This document shows, in pieces, positions 37,206 through 49,300 of a stretch of 64,000 nucleotides of DNA. Position 1 is the stretch's first letter. The number at the start of each line of letters is the position of its first letter. The notes beneath the pieces were generated by a model. The model saw nothing but the letters and a program-made list of their open reading frames with translations, made no database searches and had not been told where the DNA came from. A program made the position numbers and the translations under genes. Origin of the DNA: Linnemannia schmuckeri (Eukaryota; Mortierellomycota; Mortierellomycetes; Mortierellales; Mortierellaceae); contig JANATG010000012.1 in the NCBI GenBank assembly GCA_029449235.1, forward strand, positions 62,001 through 126,000, read 5' to 3'.

Positions 37206-39705
37206 CGAGTCAGTCGCTCCCTCGTTGGTTTACATGTTTTCTGTGCATTTTATTTCTTTGGCGTTATGTTGATGGTGTTTTAGTTTCTCACGAGGCGAGA
37301 GGGCCAAAGAGGTCGAGGAAAAGGGGTAGTGAAGGGTGCTAGCTTGGAAATTTCCAGGAATGTCCGCTGACAAAATACAACACAAAGACACTTATCTCAC
37401 TACGTGGTCCGAGTTAAGGAAGCCATGGCTTGTCAGTCAGTCAACCAGCGAGTTGTCTGTTAGACTTTGAATAATCCAATTCATCCTCTCACGCCTTTGT
37501 TTTCTTTTCCTACTTTTGAACCCTGAACAACCAAAACAACACCAAAAAAAGACGCGTGTCTTGTCCTTAAGGCCTGCGCCTGGTATATACTCTCCGTTCA
37601 AATCACTAGCTCCGACCAGATACAATACGCGTGGGATAGTTGGGGTAAGAACAAATGAGCAAAAACGAAACCCGTAGTCGGAAAAAGGAGGGAAAAGGCG
37701 AGGCGGATATTCAAAAGCACTGACGGCGAGAAACATGAACAAAGAGTCAAAGGCAACAACAACACCCCTTTGGACAGTAGGCGAGATGAAGCGAGGAGCA
37801 GTAATAACGCCGAGGAAGTTCTGTTGAGAAAACACATGTGTAGACAAGGTCAAGGTCAAGAAGGATCGGAGAAGAGAACGTGTTTGTAGTTTAGGCAACG
37901 GAAAGGTTAAGTAGAAGGGATGGGCTACGAGATAGGACCATTATCGTCTTGTTTCTTGTCATCTGATTTTTTGTCTTTGTGGGCCTATTTACGTTTTACT
38001 CTCATAGACTCATTGGCAATATGCTTACCACTGTTGTGTTTAATAGTTGGATTGAATGCACTTTCCCATGGACACTGGAATCAAAGTAATACAAGGATTG
38101 GAAAAGAGAGGACAGCCGTCATCACCCTAATCTACTCGCAACCCACCCTCCTTTCTCTCAACCTTGCCTCTTCTACATTCATGACCCGCCCTAAAACTGA
38201 ATTGCAATTCACTTTTTGAGTGACTCGAGAAGCTAAGGTTTTCGCGCTAGAGACTTGTTTCCCACAAACTTTGAAAATCTCTCTCAGCGAACCCCTCTCC
38301 CACAGCTATGACTCTCGTTGGCTCACCAATTATTTTTTTTGCTTCTCCCTCGGGCTTAGAGCTGAGAATGAGATGGTTGAATGTGTGGTTGTTGTGAAGG
38401 TTGTAGGCGAGAGGTCTATTACAGTTTTTTCTCAAAAGTTCGCTGAAAATTAGAAGAAAACCATAATTATCGTCAAAGCGTGCGACTTTTTCTGTTCAGG
38501 TGGTTGATGATATTCATGTTGTTGGTTGTTGTCGTTCGAATTTGATGCGGGCTGTCGATAATTGTTGTTATTTTTTCTCTGACTCTCTATCTGTCTATCC
38601 ACCAGACCATGTCTTTGCCTTTAGTCTTGGCGATGCCGTTCCTTTGTTTACACAGAACATCCACAAAATTGTGCATATCGCAAACAAAAAGAAAATGGAC
38701 AATACACTAACAACAATTGTGTATCTGTGGGGAAAGCAAATGAGTGAGTAGGTTAGATGAGCAACTGCAAGTGCAAGAGCAAAACGCAAGAAAGGGAAGG
38801 AGAGAGGGTGAGGGAAGCTGGGGTGATGACATGACTAACTGACCTCTCTTAGTTGCTACTCCACTAACTTTACCTTACCTACATCGCATGGACGGAACGG
38901 TACTCCACTTCTCTGCTGCAACCTCTCCACGTTTTGATGTGCCTTGTGAAAACGCCCACGCCCAAAAAAAAAGATTGTCAATCGCTCTCTCTCCCTCTCC
39001 CTCCTATCCTCCCTCCTTCCGTCCGCCATACACTTGTTTTCCGTCTGGCCGCCTTTGTTGTGGTGTTTCGACTCCCAATCGCTAATTAATCACATATTGA
39101 GCTATGTGCTATCTTTCCTCTCAGTTCCATCGATTCCCTCGATTCCCTTGATTCCCTCCGTCCGTCCCTCCGTCCATCCGTCGTCCTCTTTGATCATCCA
39201 TCCGTAACCTGCCACCAATTTACTCACCCACCAAAATAAAAAAATAAAAACGAGGTGCCTTTACCCACCCTGCAGCTCTTTACTGTACCCTACCTCTTTT
39301 ATTAATGCAACCCCATAAAAAAACCCCAAAAAAGCCATTACCGCAATTTTTTTTTCGATCGAAAAAGCTCTTTTTGTGGGAAGCGGCGACTAGGTGGGTG
39401 CGAACACATATATTCAAGGCCAAAGACAAAAGTAATAAACTGAGCACACGTTTTTTTTCTTGGAGGAACACTGCCTCTTTCTTCTCACTATTTTTTTGTG
39501 GGATCCATGGTTGTTATTGATGAAAGACATATTTTTTTATCAATCAGCAATCATTGAAAAAGTTTTTGCGTCCATTGGTCAATAACTCAATCGGTCTTGA
39601 ATATGCCACGGCATTTATTTGTTCAAGCCCAATTTCTTTAACGATTGTGAAGGGAAGAATGTATCAACTTCCTGGCAACAAATTCACTTAATCCTGACGC
39701 GCGCG

Positions 39706-39706
<1 letters not shown>

Positions 39707-39742
<36 letters not shown>
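39707..39742 (+). repeat. Poly(T) tract of 36 after a GCGCGCGC run
   Basis: An alternating CG run (GCGCGCGC, ending at 39706) abuts 36 consecutive T. Confidence 0.95.
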
Positions 39743-39743
<1 letters not shown>

Positions 39744-40013
39744 TTTATTATTGTCGTCTAGAACCTCCTCTAAATGATAACAAAAACACACCTCCAGAGA
39801 CCAATTTCTACACTAGCCGACGCCCCCCGCGTTCTCCTCCGCTGCCTCCCTTCTGTGCTAAAATGCGCGCCATTTTTTTTTTATTATTTTGCGCGGTTGA
39901 CGCCTGAAAAAGCGCCAGTCTCGTCATCATATAAAAACTGCCCATCAAAAATAGAGGGCAAACGTAGAAGGAGAAAGAAGACAGGCAGAGCAATAAGGAA
40001 CGGTGGACGGGAA

Positions 40014-40045
<32 letters not shown>

Positions 40046-41601
40046 CGGGCCAACGGTCCTGCACATCACGTCTTTTTTTTTCCTTCCTTCTTTCTTCTAA
40101 TCTTTCTCTGTTTCCTTGGCGGTCGTGCATGGTGCATAGCCAAGAAACAATTGGATAATCAGTGGCACAATAGAAACACCCACATTATAGTGGTCATTGA
40201 ATTCAAATCAAGCTGCAGTGTAAGGAAAACAGAAAACGAGAGAGCGAAAGAGAGGGAAGGAGGATTGAGAGGAAGTCGAGTGAAAAAGGGTGCGTAAGAA
40301 GGAGATCAAAAACGTTGCATTGTTTTTTTTTTCTTGACCTTTTTTTTTCATGCGCATGCATCGGATGGATGGATCCGATAGAACCAGGAAAGAAAAAGAC
40401 GTCAGGATCACAAAACAACGCAAACACAACGAACGATACGATCATGCTTCGCAAAGAAGGAGGAGAGGAAGGGAGAATTACTGCCATTGGTACTGGTACT
40501 GGTACTTGTGCAGGAAGAACTCTTCCTTGTACCCCTGCCTTGGCTGTCAAGGACAAGAGCAACTGATGCTTGTATCCTTCCCCACAGTTGTAGTACCACC
40601 AACCAAGAGGTGGCGTGGCGCAAAAAAAAAAAGGAGTCAGAGAGAAAAATATATAGATGGCATAAGGAGATAGTTTGGTAGATTAGAGCTCAGGTGTGGG
40701 TATGGATGATTGAAGGGGCATAGTACTTTCTTGATTTTATCCTTCCTCCCCAAAAAAAAAAGTTGATCACGAAAGATTGAGCAAAAGGGGAATGAGTATG
40801 CGCACACCGAGAGCGTGTGCGAGACGGATTCATTGTAATGGAAATCGACACTGCAACGTTTTCGAGATGAAGTGAATGGGAGAAGGACCGAGAAGGTGCA
40901 CGATTTTTGACTTTTTTAAAAACGAGCTCCACAGTAGGAGGCGAACATAAAATATGACAAAAGTAGATTTAGAGTGCAAAGTGGCCGATGAGGTTCCCCG
41001 CGGGAAACGGTGCGGATACAAATATTGGATATTGAAGGAACGGGGCAATGGATGGCCTGGTCTGAGCATTTTGGTTCTCAGCTGTGGGAGTTTTCTTGTT
41101 CATGTTTGGTTTTTGGTTTGGGATTTTTATTATAGCAATTGTGGAGGAAGAAGTGTGAGTTGAGTCTACACAAGAGTACCACTATTGGTGATGAATGCAA
41201 TTAGACATGAAGGAAGAGTGCAAGTGAATTTTATGTTATGGTACAAGTGTGTGAGTGAATGATATGCAACTAATAAAGGAGAAAAACTAGCAATACAAAG
41301 AGAAATGGCGCCATGGGAGGAAAAAAGCAACAGGTGAGAGCAAGAAGGGCAGAGCTATGTACAGAATATGATGGATAAGAATAGAGGCGATGAAGGGTGG
41401 GAAAAAAAAAGGTCCAGGTCCAGCAGGGTCGGGTCCACAAAAAGAAGGAACAGAGAGAAAGGGCTACTTGAGCAAAAGCCCTTTTGGGCCATTCCTTGGG
41501 ATGAAGGAGAGCGAAACCCGGCGGACGGACTTTTTTTTTTTTTGTGGGGTTGAAAGTCCACTTTGGGTGAGAAAAAATAAGAAAAAAAAGAAACAGGCAA
41601 A

Positions 41602-42852
41602 TTAAAAGATAGGGAGAAGGGATGAAATGGGGGGCAGCTTGAAGTCTGATCCATTGTTGCTGTTGCTGCTGCTGCCGTTGTTGCTGTGAATACCATGGTT
41701 GGTGTTGCCAGAGATCGAGGGCAATGGCAGAGGGATGCGCTCGTGGCTACCCTGAGCGTGGTGATTGTATCCATAGGGACCAGCCGAGGCGGTCGAAGGA
41801 TACTGGTGACCAGGCTGGCGATGGGGGTGGTAGCTGCTCTCCATCATTGACGAAGGGTATGCAGAGCTGTGTGCCTTGAGCTGAGGGTAGGGTGCAACCG
41901 AGTAACGGGTCGCGCTTGCGCTGCCATAGCGGGGCGACATGGGAGGCGAGTAGGGAGGCGTGTGGAGCGTGTCACCCGTGTGGTGACCCTTGCTTGAAAT
42001 GGGCCCGAGGTACTCTTGGGCATATTGCTGGCTCTGGTTGTACTGATGGTATTGTTGCTGCTGTTGCTGAATGTGATGATGCGGCGGCTGCTGCTGGGGA
42101 TCCATGTCGACGGCAGGAGTAGTGGTGGGGTGGATGGGGGTCATCCTGGCCCACGAGGGGTACTCCTGTGGCTCGTCCGACTCTGACATTGAGGGCGACA
42201 TTGGATAGGGTGACATTGACGAACGAACGGTCGACGCGGGAGAGTGCGACACGCTGTTGCTGTTGCTGCTGCTGCTGCTGCTGCTGGTGCTTGTGCTGGC
42301 GGTTTTGTCGTTGATGTCTTGGCCAACTTCTGCGGAGGACTTGCGACTGCGGGAGCGAGCGAAGTGGGTTCGGGAGTGCTCGCGCAAGGCATCGGATCGA
42401 GTAAAGCCCAGACCGCAGTTGTCGACGGGGCAGACAAACAGCTTTTCAGAGGTATGGGAGCGAATGTGGCGGGCCAAATGGCCGGATCGGGTGAAGGACT
42501 TGAAGCAGTTGGGGACGGGGCAGATATGCTTGCGAGCCCACTCGGCGGATTCTTGAGCCTGGAGGTAGTCCTGGTAGGTAGCATAGTGATGAGGGGAGGT
42601 CGAAAGGAGATCGGCATTGCCGTTCTTGCATGCCGAGGTGTGGGCCTTCATGTGGCGAGTGAGTTCGTCTGAACGCGAGAAGCGCTTGTCGCAGTTGGGG
42701 AAGTCGCAGGGGTGGGGCTTCTCACCGGTGTGGGTGCGAATGTGGCGGGTTTGATGCTCAAGGCGGAAGAAGGATTTATTGCACAGGTGGCACTCGTAAG
42801 GACGCGATACCTGCATATCCTGATCGGATTCTGACGAGGTGAAAGCCTTCAT
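41602..42852 (-). CDS. C2H2 zinc-finger transcription factor, CreA/Mig1-like
   Basis: Probable DNA-binding regulator. Single exon, 416 aa, from the ATG at 42852. An upstream in-frame extension is pure F/L/S leader and was rejected. Fingers 1 and 2 (C21-C24-H37-H41 and C49-C54-H67-H71) carry FRLEHQTRHIRTHTGEKPH and FSRSDELTRH. These are the DNA-contact helices of the carbon-catabolite repressors CreA/Mig1, which bind GC-box sites of the SYGGGG type. A second pair of fingers (C111-C116-H129-H133 and C141-C146-H159-H163), with helices RSGHLARH and RSDALREH, follows after a ~40-residue linker; CreA/Mig1 proteins have only two. The rest is Ser-, Gln-, His- and Pro-rich with a poly-Gln run, as in activation or repression domains. 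A role in carbon repression is inference from the first finger pair only. Confidence 0.9.
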   Translation of the reverse strand: MKAFTSSESDQDMQVSRPYECHLCNKSFFRLEHQTRHIRTHTGEKPHPCDFPNCDKRFSRSDELTRHMKAHTSACKNGNADLLSTSPHHYATYQDYLQAQESAEWARKHICPVPNCFKSFTRSGHLARHIRSHTSEKLFVCPVDNCGLGFTRSDALREHSRTHFARSRSRKSSAEVGQDINDKTASTSTSSSSSSSNSNSVSHSPASTVRSSMSPYPMSPSMSESDEPQEYPSWARMTPIHPTTTPAVDMDPQQQPPHHHIQQQQQQYHQYNQSQQYAQEYLGPISSKGHHTGDTLHTPPYSPPMSPRYGSASATRYSVAPYPQLKAHSSAYPSSMMESSYHPHRQPGHQYPSTASAGPYGYNHHAQGSHERIPLPLPSISGNTNHGIHSNNGSSSNSNNGSDFKLPPISSLLPIF

Positions 42853-43084
42853 TATTATTATTAAGTTTGTAAGAGAGTGAGCTAAGAGTAGTAGAGGTGT
42901 ACACAGGGAAGGAGTAGAATAGAAGGCAAGAGAGGAGAGGTGAAGAGAAAAGAGAAGAAAGAGGGAAAGGCGCCTTTTTATGTTGCGTTGATGGAAATAA
43001 AAAAGAAAAAAAAAAAAGAAAAAAGGGTCTTTTGGACTTTGAATTTTTGTATGGAAAAAGGGGGTTGAAGGGAAGAAAGGATGC

Positions 43085-43107
43085 GAAGGAAGGAAGGAAG
43101 GAAGGAA
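43085..43107 (+). repeat. (GAAG)n microsatellite
   Basis: Perfect GAAG repeat of about five units inside the zinc-finger gene leader. Confidence 0.9.
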
Positions 43108-43240
43108 GCAAGTAATCAGATGGATACCGTGTGGAGAAGGAGAAGTAAAGGTATGGAGATAGAAAACAAAAAGAAGAGAGAGGGAAGAAAGGAAGGAAGG
43201 GATAGGCAGGATGTGGAGAACGACGATAGACAAAGAGAAG

Positions 43241-43309
43241 AGACGAGAAGAGACGAGAAGAGACGAGAAGAGGAGAGGAGAAGAGGAGAAGAGGAGAAGA
43301 GGAGAAGAG
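43241..43309 (+). repeat. 10-bp (AGACGAGAAG)x3 plus (AGGAGAAG)n
   Basis: Three exact copies of AGACGAGAAG at 43241-43270, running into an AGGAGAAG-type purine repeat to about 43309. It lies in the transcribed leader predicted from the TATA box. Confidence 0.93.
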
Positions 43310-43359
43310 GAAGAGGAGGACTGGGATGAAAGGAATGGGGGATGGCTTGACCTTTTATA

Positions 43360-46300
43360 TGATCGATGCAGATTGTTGAAGGAAGAGGATTACTTTATGT
43401 CAAATAGAGGACACACACACTAACCATGAGGATGTGGGTGGGTAGAATAAAACAACTGTTAAAGGTGGTGAAATGTCATTTATTGTTTCATTAGTATTCA
43501 ATTCAATTGAATGTTATCTTGCTCAAGAAGGTGCACCTGAATGTCAAAAAGTGGTGTGATTGGCATCGAATAGATAGCAGACTCACTCAAGGAAGGAGGG
43601 AGTGTATGTGCGCAAACACAGTGGAATTGTGTTTACTCTTTTAGTTTACTCGTATTTACTTACATTTATTTTATTATTCTCATGGGCAATGTCCTCCTCC
43701 CCATGCCCGTGGAGAACAACTGTGATCGACTCAATTGCCAACAATACAAGGCAGTCCATATGGACTTTACTCGCAAAATATGGTATGTCAGTTAGCATTG
43801 CATCGCATCATCCTCCCTCTTTGTCTGTTGCTTTTGTTTGTTCTTCACACACACACAACATACACATACAAACTCGTACCGTTCTCACCCCCACCTTTTT
43901 TCTTTTATTTTAATCTCAATTCAATTGACACTTTTACTACAAAGCATGCCATATAGTAACTCTATTCAGGAACAAGCTCATTTTTCCACAATCCATTTTT
44001 TACATGGCTCTGGCCCGACCCCATCTAAACGGAAAACTGAGGATCAAATTGTCTCTCTTCCTATCTTGCCCCTTTTTCCCTTCTCCACTCGTTATTGTTT
44101 ACACGGCATTAATACGCTCCTCTCTCCTCCTCCAACAAACAGATGTCGTTATCGCTTAACCCACAAACCCTTCTTCTCGTCATCCTTTTTTCTGTTATTG
44201 TGCTTAATTGAATACCAATAAACAACTCAAATGAGCCTTACTTACTTATTTACACTTCCGTATTTCCTCCTCTCCCAGCAAGCAACAAATCACAGCAACG
44301 GCCGTCCACGTTTTGTCCTTTTTGGTCCCTGAAGAAATCATGATGTTTTTTGATGGTGTTCACTTGGTCAAGCACAAAGGCATTCGCCAGTCAGGCGGCG
44401 CATCGTGTCACGTCTTTGTAACAACACGCCTTTATAGCACTACTCACTAAGTGCTTCCTTTTTACCAGTTCACAACTTCTTTTCTCTTTCACAAGGCAAA
44501 CAGGGAGGGTTCATCCATGCTTGACACAATCAGATCTACTCCTTTTTTCCCTGACATGAACGGATGGAGATAGAAAAGCAACAAAGAGACGATGGGTCAC
44601 TGAGGAAACATAATTCATATATGTGGTCAATGGTGCAGTTTATGTATGTGGCGAAAATGAATATATGTGTGGGATATGTGTATCAGAATGGTAATAATGG
44701 ATCCTCACCTCCCCCTTGATTATCCCTGGCTTCTATCTCTTGACAAAAAAGAATTGGTCACAAAAAGAACAAGAGACAAAAGCAACTTACCACTACACCC
44801 AAAAATAACACAATTTCTGCCCAGAGACGCGAACACGGCAACACAAAAGAGGCCAAAGAGTATACAAGGGCAAGGGTGCACAACAGTAGGTGGAGGGAGG
44901 ACAACGTAAGAAGAGGAGCAGATAGATGCATGCCACAGGAGAAGGAAAAACACAACCTGGTCCGCGTCCTTTCTTTTTTTTGCTCGAGCGGGAAGGATTT
45001 GACATGACAGAAATATCTTTCTCTCTGGTAGCATGTGAAAGGGAAAGGAGGGAGAGGGGAGGGGCAAGGCGAGGGCGGAAGGGAAGGGAAATGTGGAGCA
45101 CGCACAAATTGAAGAACAACCATGGAACCTTTTTAGTTTACGTGTTGCTATTTGGGTTCAGGTCATCATCCTCCTACTCTCCATTGGAAAGTGACAAATG
45201 TTCAACTTTTTTTCCTTCTTTCAGGCATTCCCGATATCATAATACACTTTATATGGGTCAATTATGACAAATAAGCCGCTCCCTTATTTCTCTTTGTTGG
45301 AAGAATAAAGACACGCAAAAGTGATTGATAGCGAAAAGAACAAGAATACGACGAGAAATAAAAGGGCGAGCATTTCAAGACTTCCATCAGAGAGTCACCT
45401 CTGGCCGGAAAATGCGCAAGGGAAGACCGATAGACAGCCAACCAAGAGGAGAGAGAAAGAAGGGGCAGTAGAGGAATCAGACTCGGGCATTTTTTTATTT
45501 TTTGTTTGCTTGTCTCTTGCTACACTCAAACTACAAGCATGATATTAAGCTAACCTACAGAAAAAATATGCCGTGCACAACCGTCGATTCTCAAGTAAGG
45601 GATGGTCCAGTTGCATGTAGGGTGGTGGTTGAGGCCCATGAGTTTGCATTATTGATTTGCATGGTCGGGGTCACACCAAACTAACAAACAGGCAGCATGA
45701 AAGAAAACAATAAAGAAATGACCAAAGAACTTTGATCCGGGAACAAAAGGGAGACAACAGGGACCCTGTTCAAACAGCAATAACAACTACTCAACAAAGC
45801 ATCTGATTTTTTTTTTCGCGTAATGTGCAATGTGAATCTTTCACCCAAAAGCCAGATGGATCACCATGAAATCGGAGGGTAGGATAGGAATGTGTGAATA
45901 CCTGGGGTTTGAGTCTGTGTGAACAAGTGTGAATGTGTGTGGATGTGTAACAATGTAGCAAAATGAAAGGTCTGGGTGACAGGCTGGTTGGTTTATTGGC
46001 CATCGGGACTTGTTGGGATCATAGGGATAGGGTACGAAATTGCCCTGGGTCGCTCTCACCAACCTCCGTTTTATCCGCCCGTTCTCTTCCTAGACCTTTT
46101 ACTCCAAATTCGGCCATGCCCATCCACAAATCTACGCCATTTTTTTCTTTTCTTTTCGGGGGTCCACGAAGGGCCAAAAAACAAAAAGGAATTTATTTTG
46201 GGTGGGGACCCCTTCGTTAATGCGCGCATTGGCCATATCCCCAAAAAAAATGAACAATGATGATGGATGGTGGTTAGGAGGACAGGACACCGAGGACGGA

Positions 46301-49300
46301 TTGGGCTGCACTGTGCATTAGCGGTATTTGTCCTGTTGTTTTCTTGCTTTCCGTCTATGGTCTCTTCCTGTGCAAACTGTATGATTCCTCTTTCTCCCTT
46401 CGAGCCAGTTATGGTGCGCTTATGACATCTATCACTCGTGTTTTTTTGTTCTTTGTGGATTAGAAAAAAGGCGTACCCTTGTCATCATTATCACCTCACT
46501 TCCTACGCTCTTCACGAGGAGACAAGGAGAAAAGGAGGGAGAAGAGAAAAAAAGGGCAAGGGGAAGGAAAGAAAAGGAGGAGACTAAGAAACAAAAAGAA
46601 GAAAAATAACGCGTTCGCTTCCTCCTTCGGATTGACCGGGTTTCGCGATCCTCCTTGTTCCTAGTGCAAGCGAAAGTAGAGCTACAAGTCAGGTACGAAG
46701 TATCCCTTTTCTTCAGCTGCCGCGTACTATTTGTTGTTTTTCTCGTGGATTTCAAACCGGCCCTCTGTCCATTCAAACTATCCATGTACTAGCAGGATTC
46801 TCACATCGCTCACTTTCTTGCTTGTCGTTATCCCTTTTGTTTACAGCTTCGGGATGGGGGTGACTCTCCTTGAACTCGCACACCCCCTTCTGCTTCACTT
46901 CCCTTTTCTTGTTCATGACAAGAAAAGTGACAAACAAAGTATCATAGCTCCGCTTCGACAAGCACGCCTTCAAATTCAATCCCGCTCGCTTGTTTTTTCT
47001 TATTTCTCCTCTTCTTCCTCCTCCCTTCTTTCCCCTTTCTTTTCTTTCTCCCTCCACATTTTCATACTTGCCTTCCGTTTTGAAACTCACTTTTTGGCGT
47101 TTGTCTCTCTGCATGCACGGGGGTTTTCTTTTCTCTATCAGGGAAATGTCGGTTGCCCGTCCCTATTTTGGATTGTTGTTCCTTTTCCCCTGAGATTGAC
47201 CACTGATTTAATCATTGAGCATTGGTGTCCAGCTCAGACACCATTGATTCATTGTCCACCTTTGAACAAGAACGTGGTCCCTGAGGTCTCTCGCTTTTCT
47301 TTTTTTGATCAATTGAGCTGGACAATGTGAGGGTGCATTGATCTTTTCTACGGTAATATTTCCCAACAAAGAAAAAGGGCCATGGCCTAAAGCCGGGAAC
47401 CTAAAGAAGGGAAAAGGAGGCGTCGTATTTACGTTGGCATTGCTTTGCGCGTTTTTGATGACTTTTTTTTTTTTTGCTCATTCGTTTCCTACGAAAAAAT
47501 TCATGGTGTGATCAACACGATCTTTTCTGGCCGCACAAGCCAACACAGTCGGGTATTTACCTTTTCGTGAGTACGTTCTGGCCTGTGTTTATGTATGCTT
47601 TTGTCGTGTCAAAGTGAAAAGAACGTGCTGTATTGTACTTTACATCGTTTCTTACCTTCCTTATTGCTGCATATGCACACGGCCCACCCTATCCCCCACT
47701 CGTCTGTTGCATCTTGCCCATGTCTGGAACCAAACAAAAGAGGACCGAGAGTTCTTTTTCAAGTGGAGAAGAAGAGATACATTCAAAAAGGATAGATTGA
47801 TCCCCTAAGCGTCGTCAGGCTGTTCAGGATTCACGAGGTCTCCTTTTTTTTCTTCAACTGTCTACTGTTTTCTTTTCTTATTGCTTTGCTCGCCCAATCT
47901 ATTGACACAATAGCACTTGCTTCTCCAACGGCATGCTGCCATTTGTTAGCAACGCAGGCTGCGGCAGTGAAAGAAAGACGAATGGGGTAGATATAATTGG
48001 TTATTGGACCATCCCCTATCCTTTCTTTGTATTTTCTTTCAAGATGGCATGATGCTGCTGTTGTTGGTCATAAACAAAAGAGTACAAGGAAAAAATTGAG
48101 ATGGGATCTTATTTTTTTCTCCCCTTCTCCTTCGACAATGCAACACAGCGCTTTTTTTTATTGTAGTTTGTTCTGTTTGTATCCCTATCGATAGATTTCT
48201 TTCTCTAGGCGAAATCTTTGAGGCCGTGATACATGTGCTCATGCTAATTTGTGTTCTTAGTTCATCCTTCCTTTTCTCTGACTTCTAACCATTCAGGGGG
48301 AGGTACAAAAAGGAAGTTAGAGTCAGAATCTAAACAAGGAACAGTCGACAAACAACAGCATCAACACAGAGAAGAAAGACGGAGAGCAATTTTCTTTTCT
48401 CTCTTTTTTTCTTTTGATCCTCGAACCAGATACCCTTTGCAGTACTCTTTCTATCTTTCCTGTGGTCTTGTTTGATTTGCCTCCTCATCTAGTTTTTTTT
48501 GGCGTATCCAATGCACTCACATTTGTACACATGGTGTGTATGCTGTTACTTGCCATCATCGGAGCATTTAGAGCAAGGCAGTAAATAGCTAGCATTCGGA
48601 AGATTAGAGCGCATCAGCCAACTAATGTACAGCACAAGGATCAGCAAAGTATATGGAGTGGAGTAAAGAAAAAAAATAATATGCTCAACTCCTCCCCCCA
48701 TTGACAATAATTGGCGCAATGAGTCAACAAGTAAGGAAGAGTACTGATGTAAGGAAAATAGAACAATAATCACTCTCGTTGCAGATTACAATGCTAGATT
48801 AGTTTCGAAAATGGTTCATCTCTTCTTTTTAACTTTTACATTCATTCTTTCGTTGGTTCGTTTATTTCGTTGCGATTTGTGCATTATGGCAGAGAGGCTC
48901 TCTCCACAATCACATTGGCCACAAACAGGAGGTCAACTCTTTTGCATTGTTACTACTCTGACACTCGAAAATCAAGGGGGTTGGGTTAAAAAATAAAAAA
49001 AAAGGCCGCCCCCTACCTTTGGGCTCGGTCACTCGGTCTGTCAGACCACTTTTCTAAGGAGCGAGAGGAGGTTCGGGCGCAAAACAAAATAAAATCTACC
49101 AAAAATCGAAAAAAGAACACGACAATAGCCGCCTGATTATGTGTTTATATATGCTTCGGCCCGAGAAAAAGGGGAGTAAGGGAATGAGAGGCAAGAGATG
49201 GCAAAAGCAACCTTTCTAACGCAATCTTTAAAAAAGAAGAGCAGAGGATGGAGTTAAGTTAGCAATCAGGCCAAAAACCAAATGCAAGCATATTCAAACA

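Larger units (their letters stand above)
29172..41601. other. 12.4-kb intergenic stretch, no supported gene
   Basis: Only short, mostly low-complexity open frames lie here; none has a recognised domain or splices into one. It contains homopolymers (T25 at 32820-32844, A26 at 35325-35350, T36 at 39707-39742, A29 at 40017-40045), small tandem repeats, a G-run cluster at 37183-37205 and two adjacent hairpins at about 33002-33112. The largest non-repetitive open frame (37437-37898, minus) has no recognisable family. Long non-coding transcripts or distant regulatory DNA are possible but not shown. Confidence 0.6.
42853..43359 (-). promoter_or_regulatory. Zinc-finger gene promoter and CT-rich leader
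   Basis: TATAAAAG reads on the minus strand from 43359 to 43352, about 500 bp before the ATG. The interval is CT-rich on the sense strand and contains the tandem repeats at 43085-43107 and 43241-43309. Confidence 0.55.

Noticed and set aside
42853..43233. Upstream in-frame extension of the zinc-finger protein
   Set aside because: Pure S/F/L-rich translation of a CT-rich leader with tandem repeats; the ATG at 42852 precedes the fingers and is a better start.
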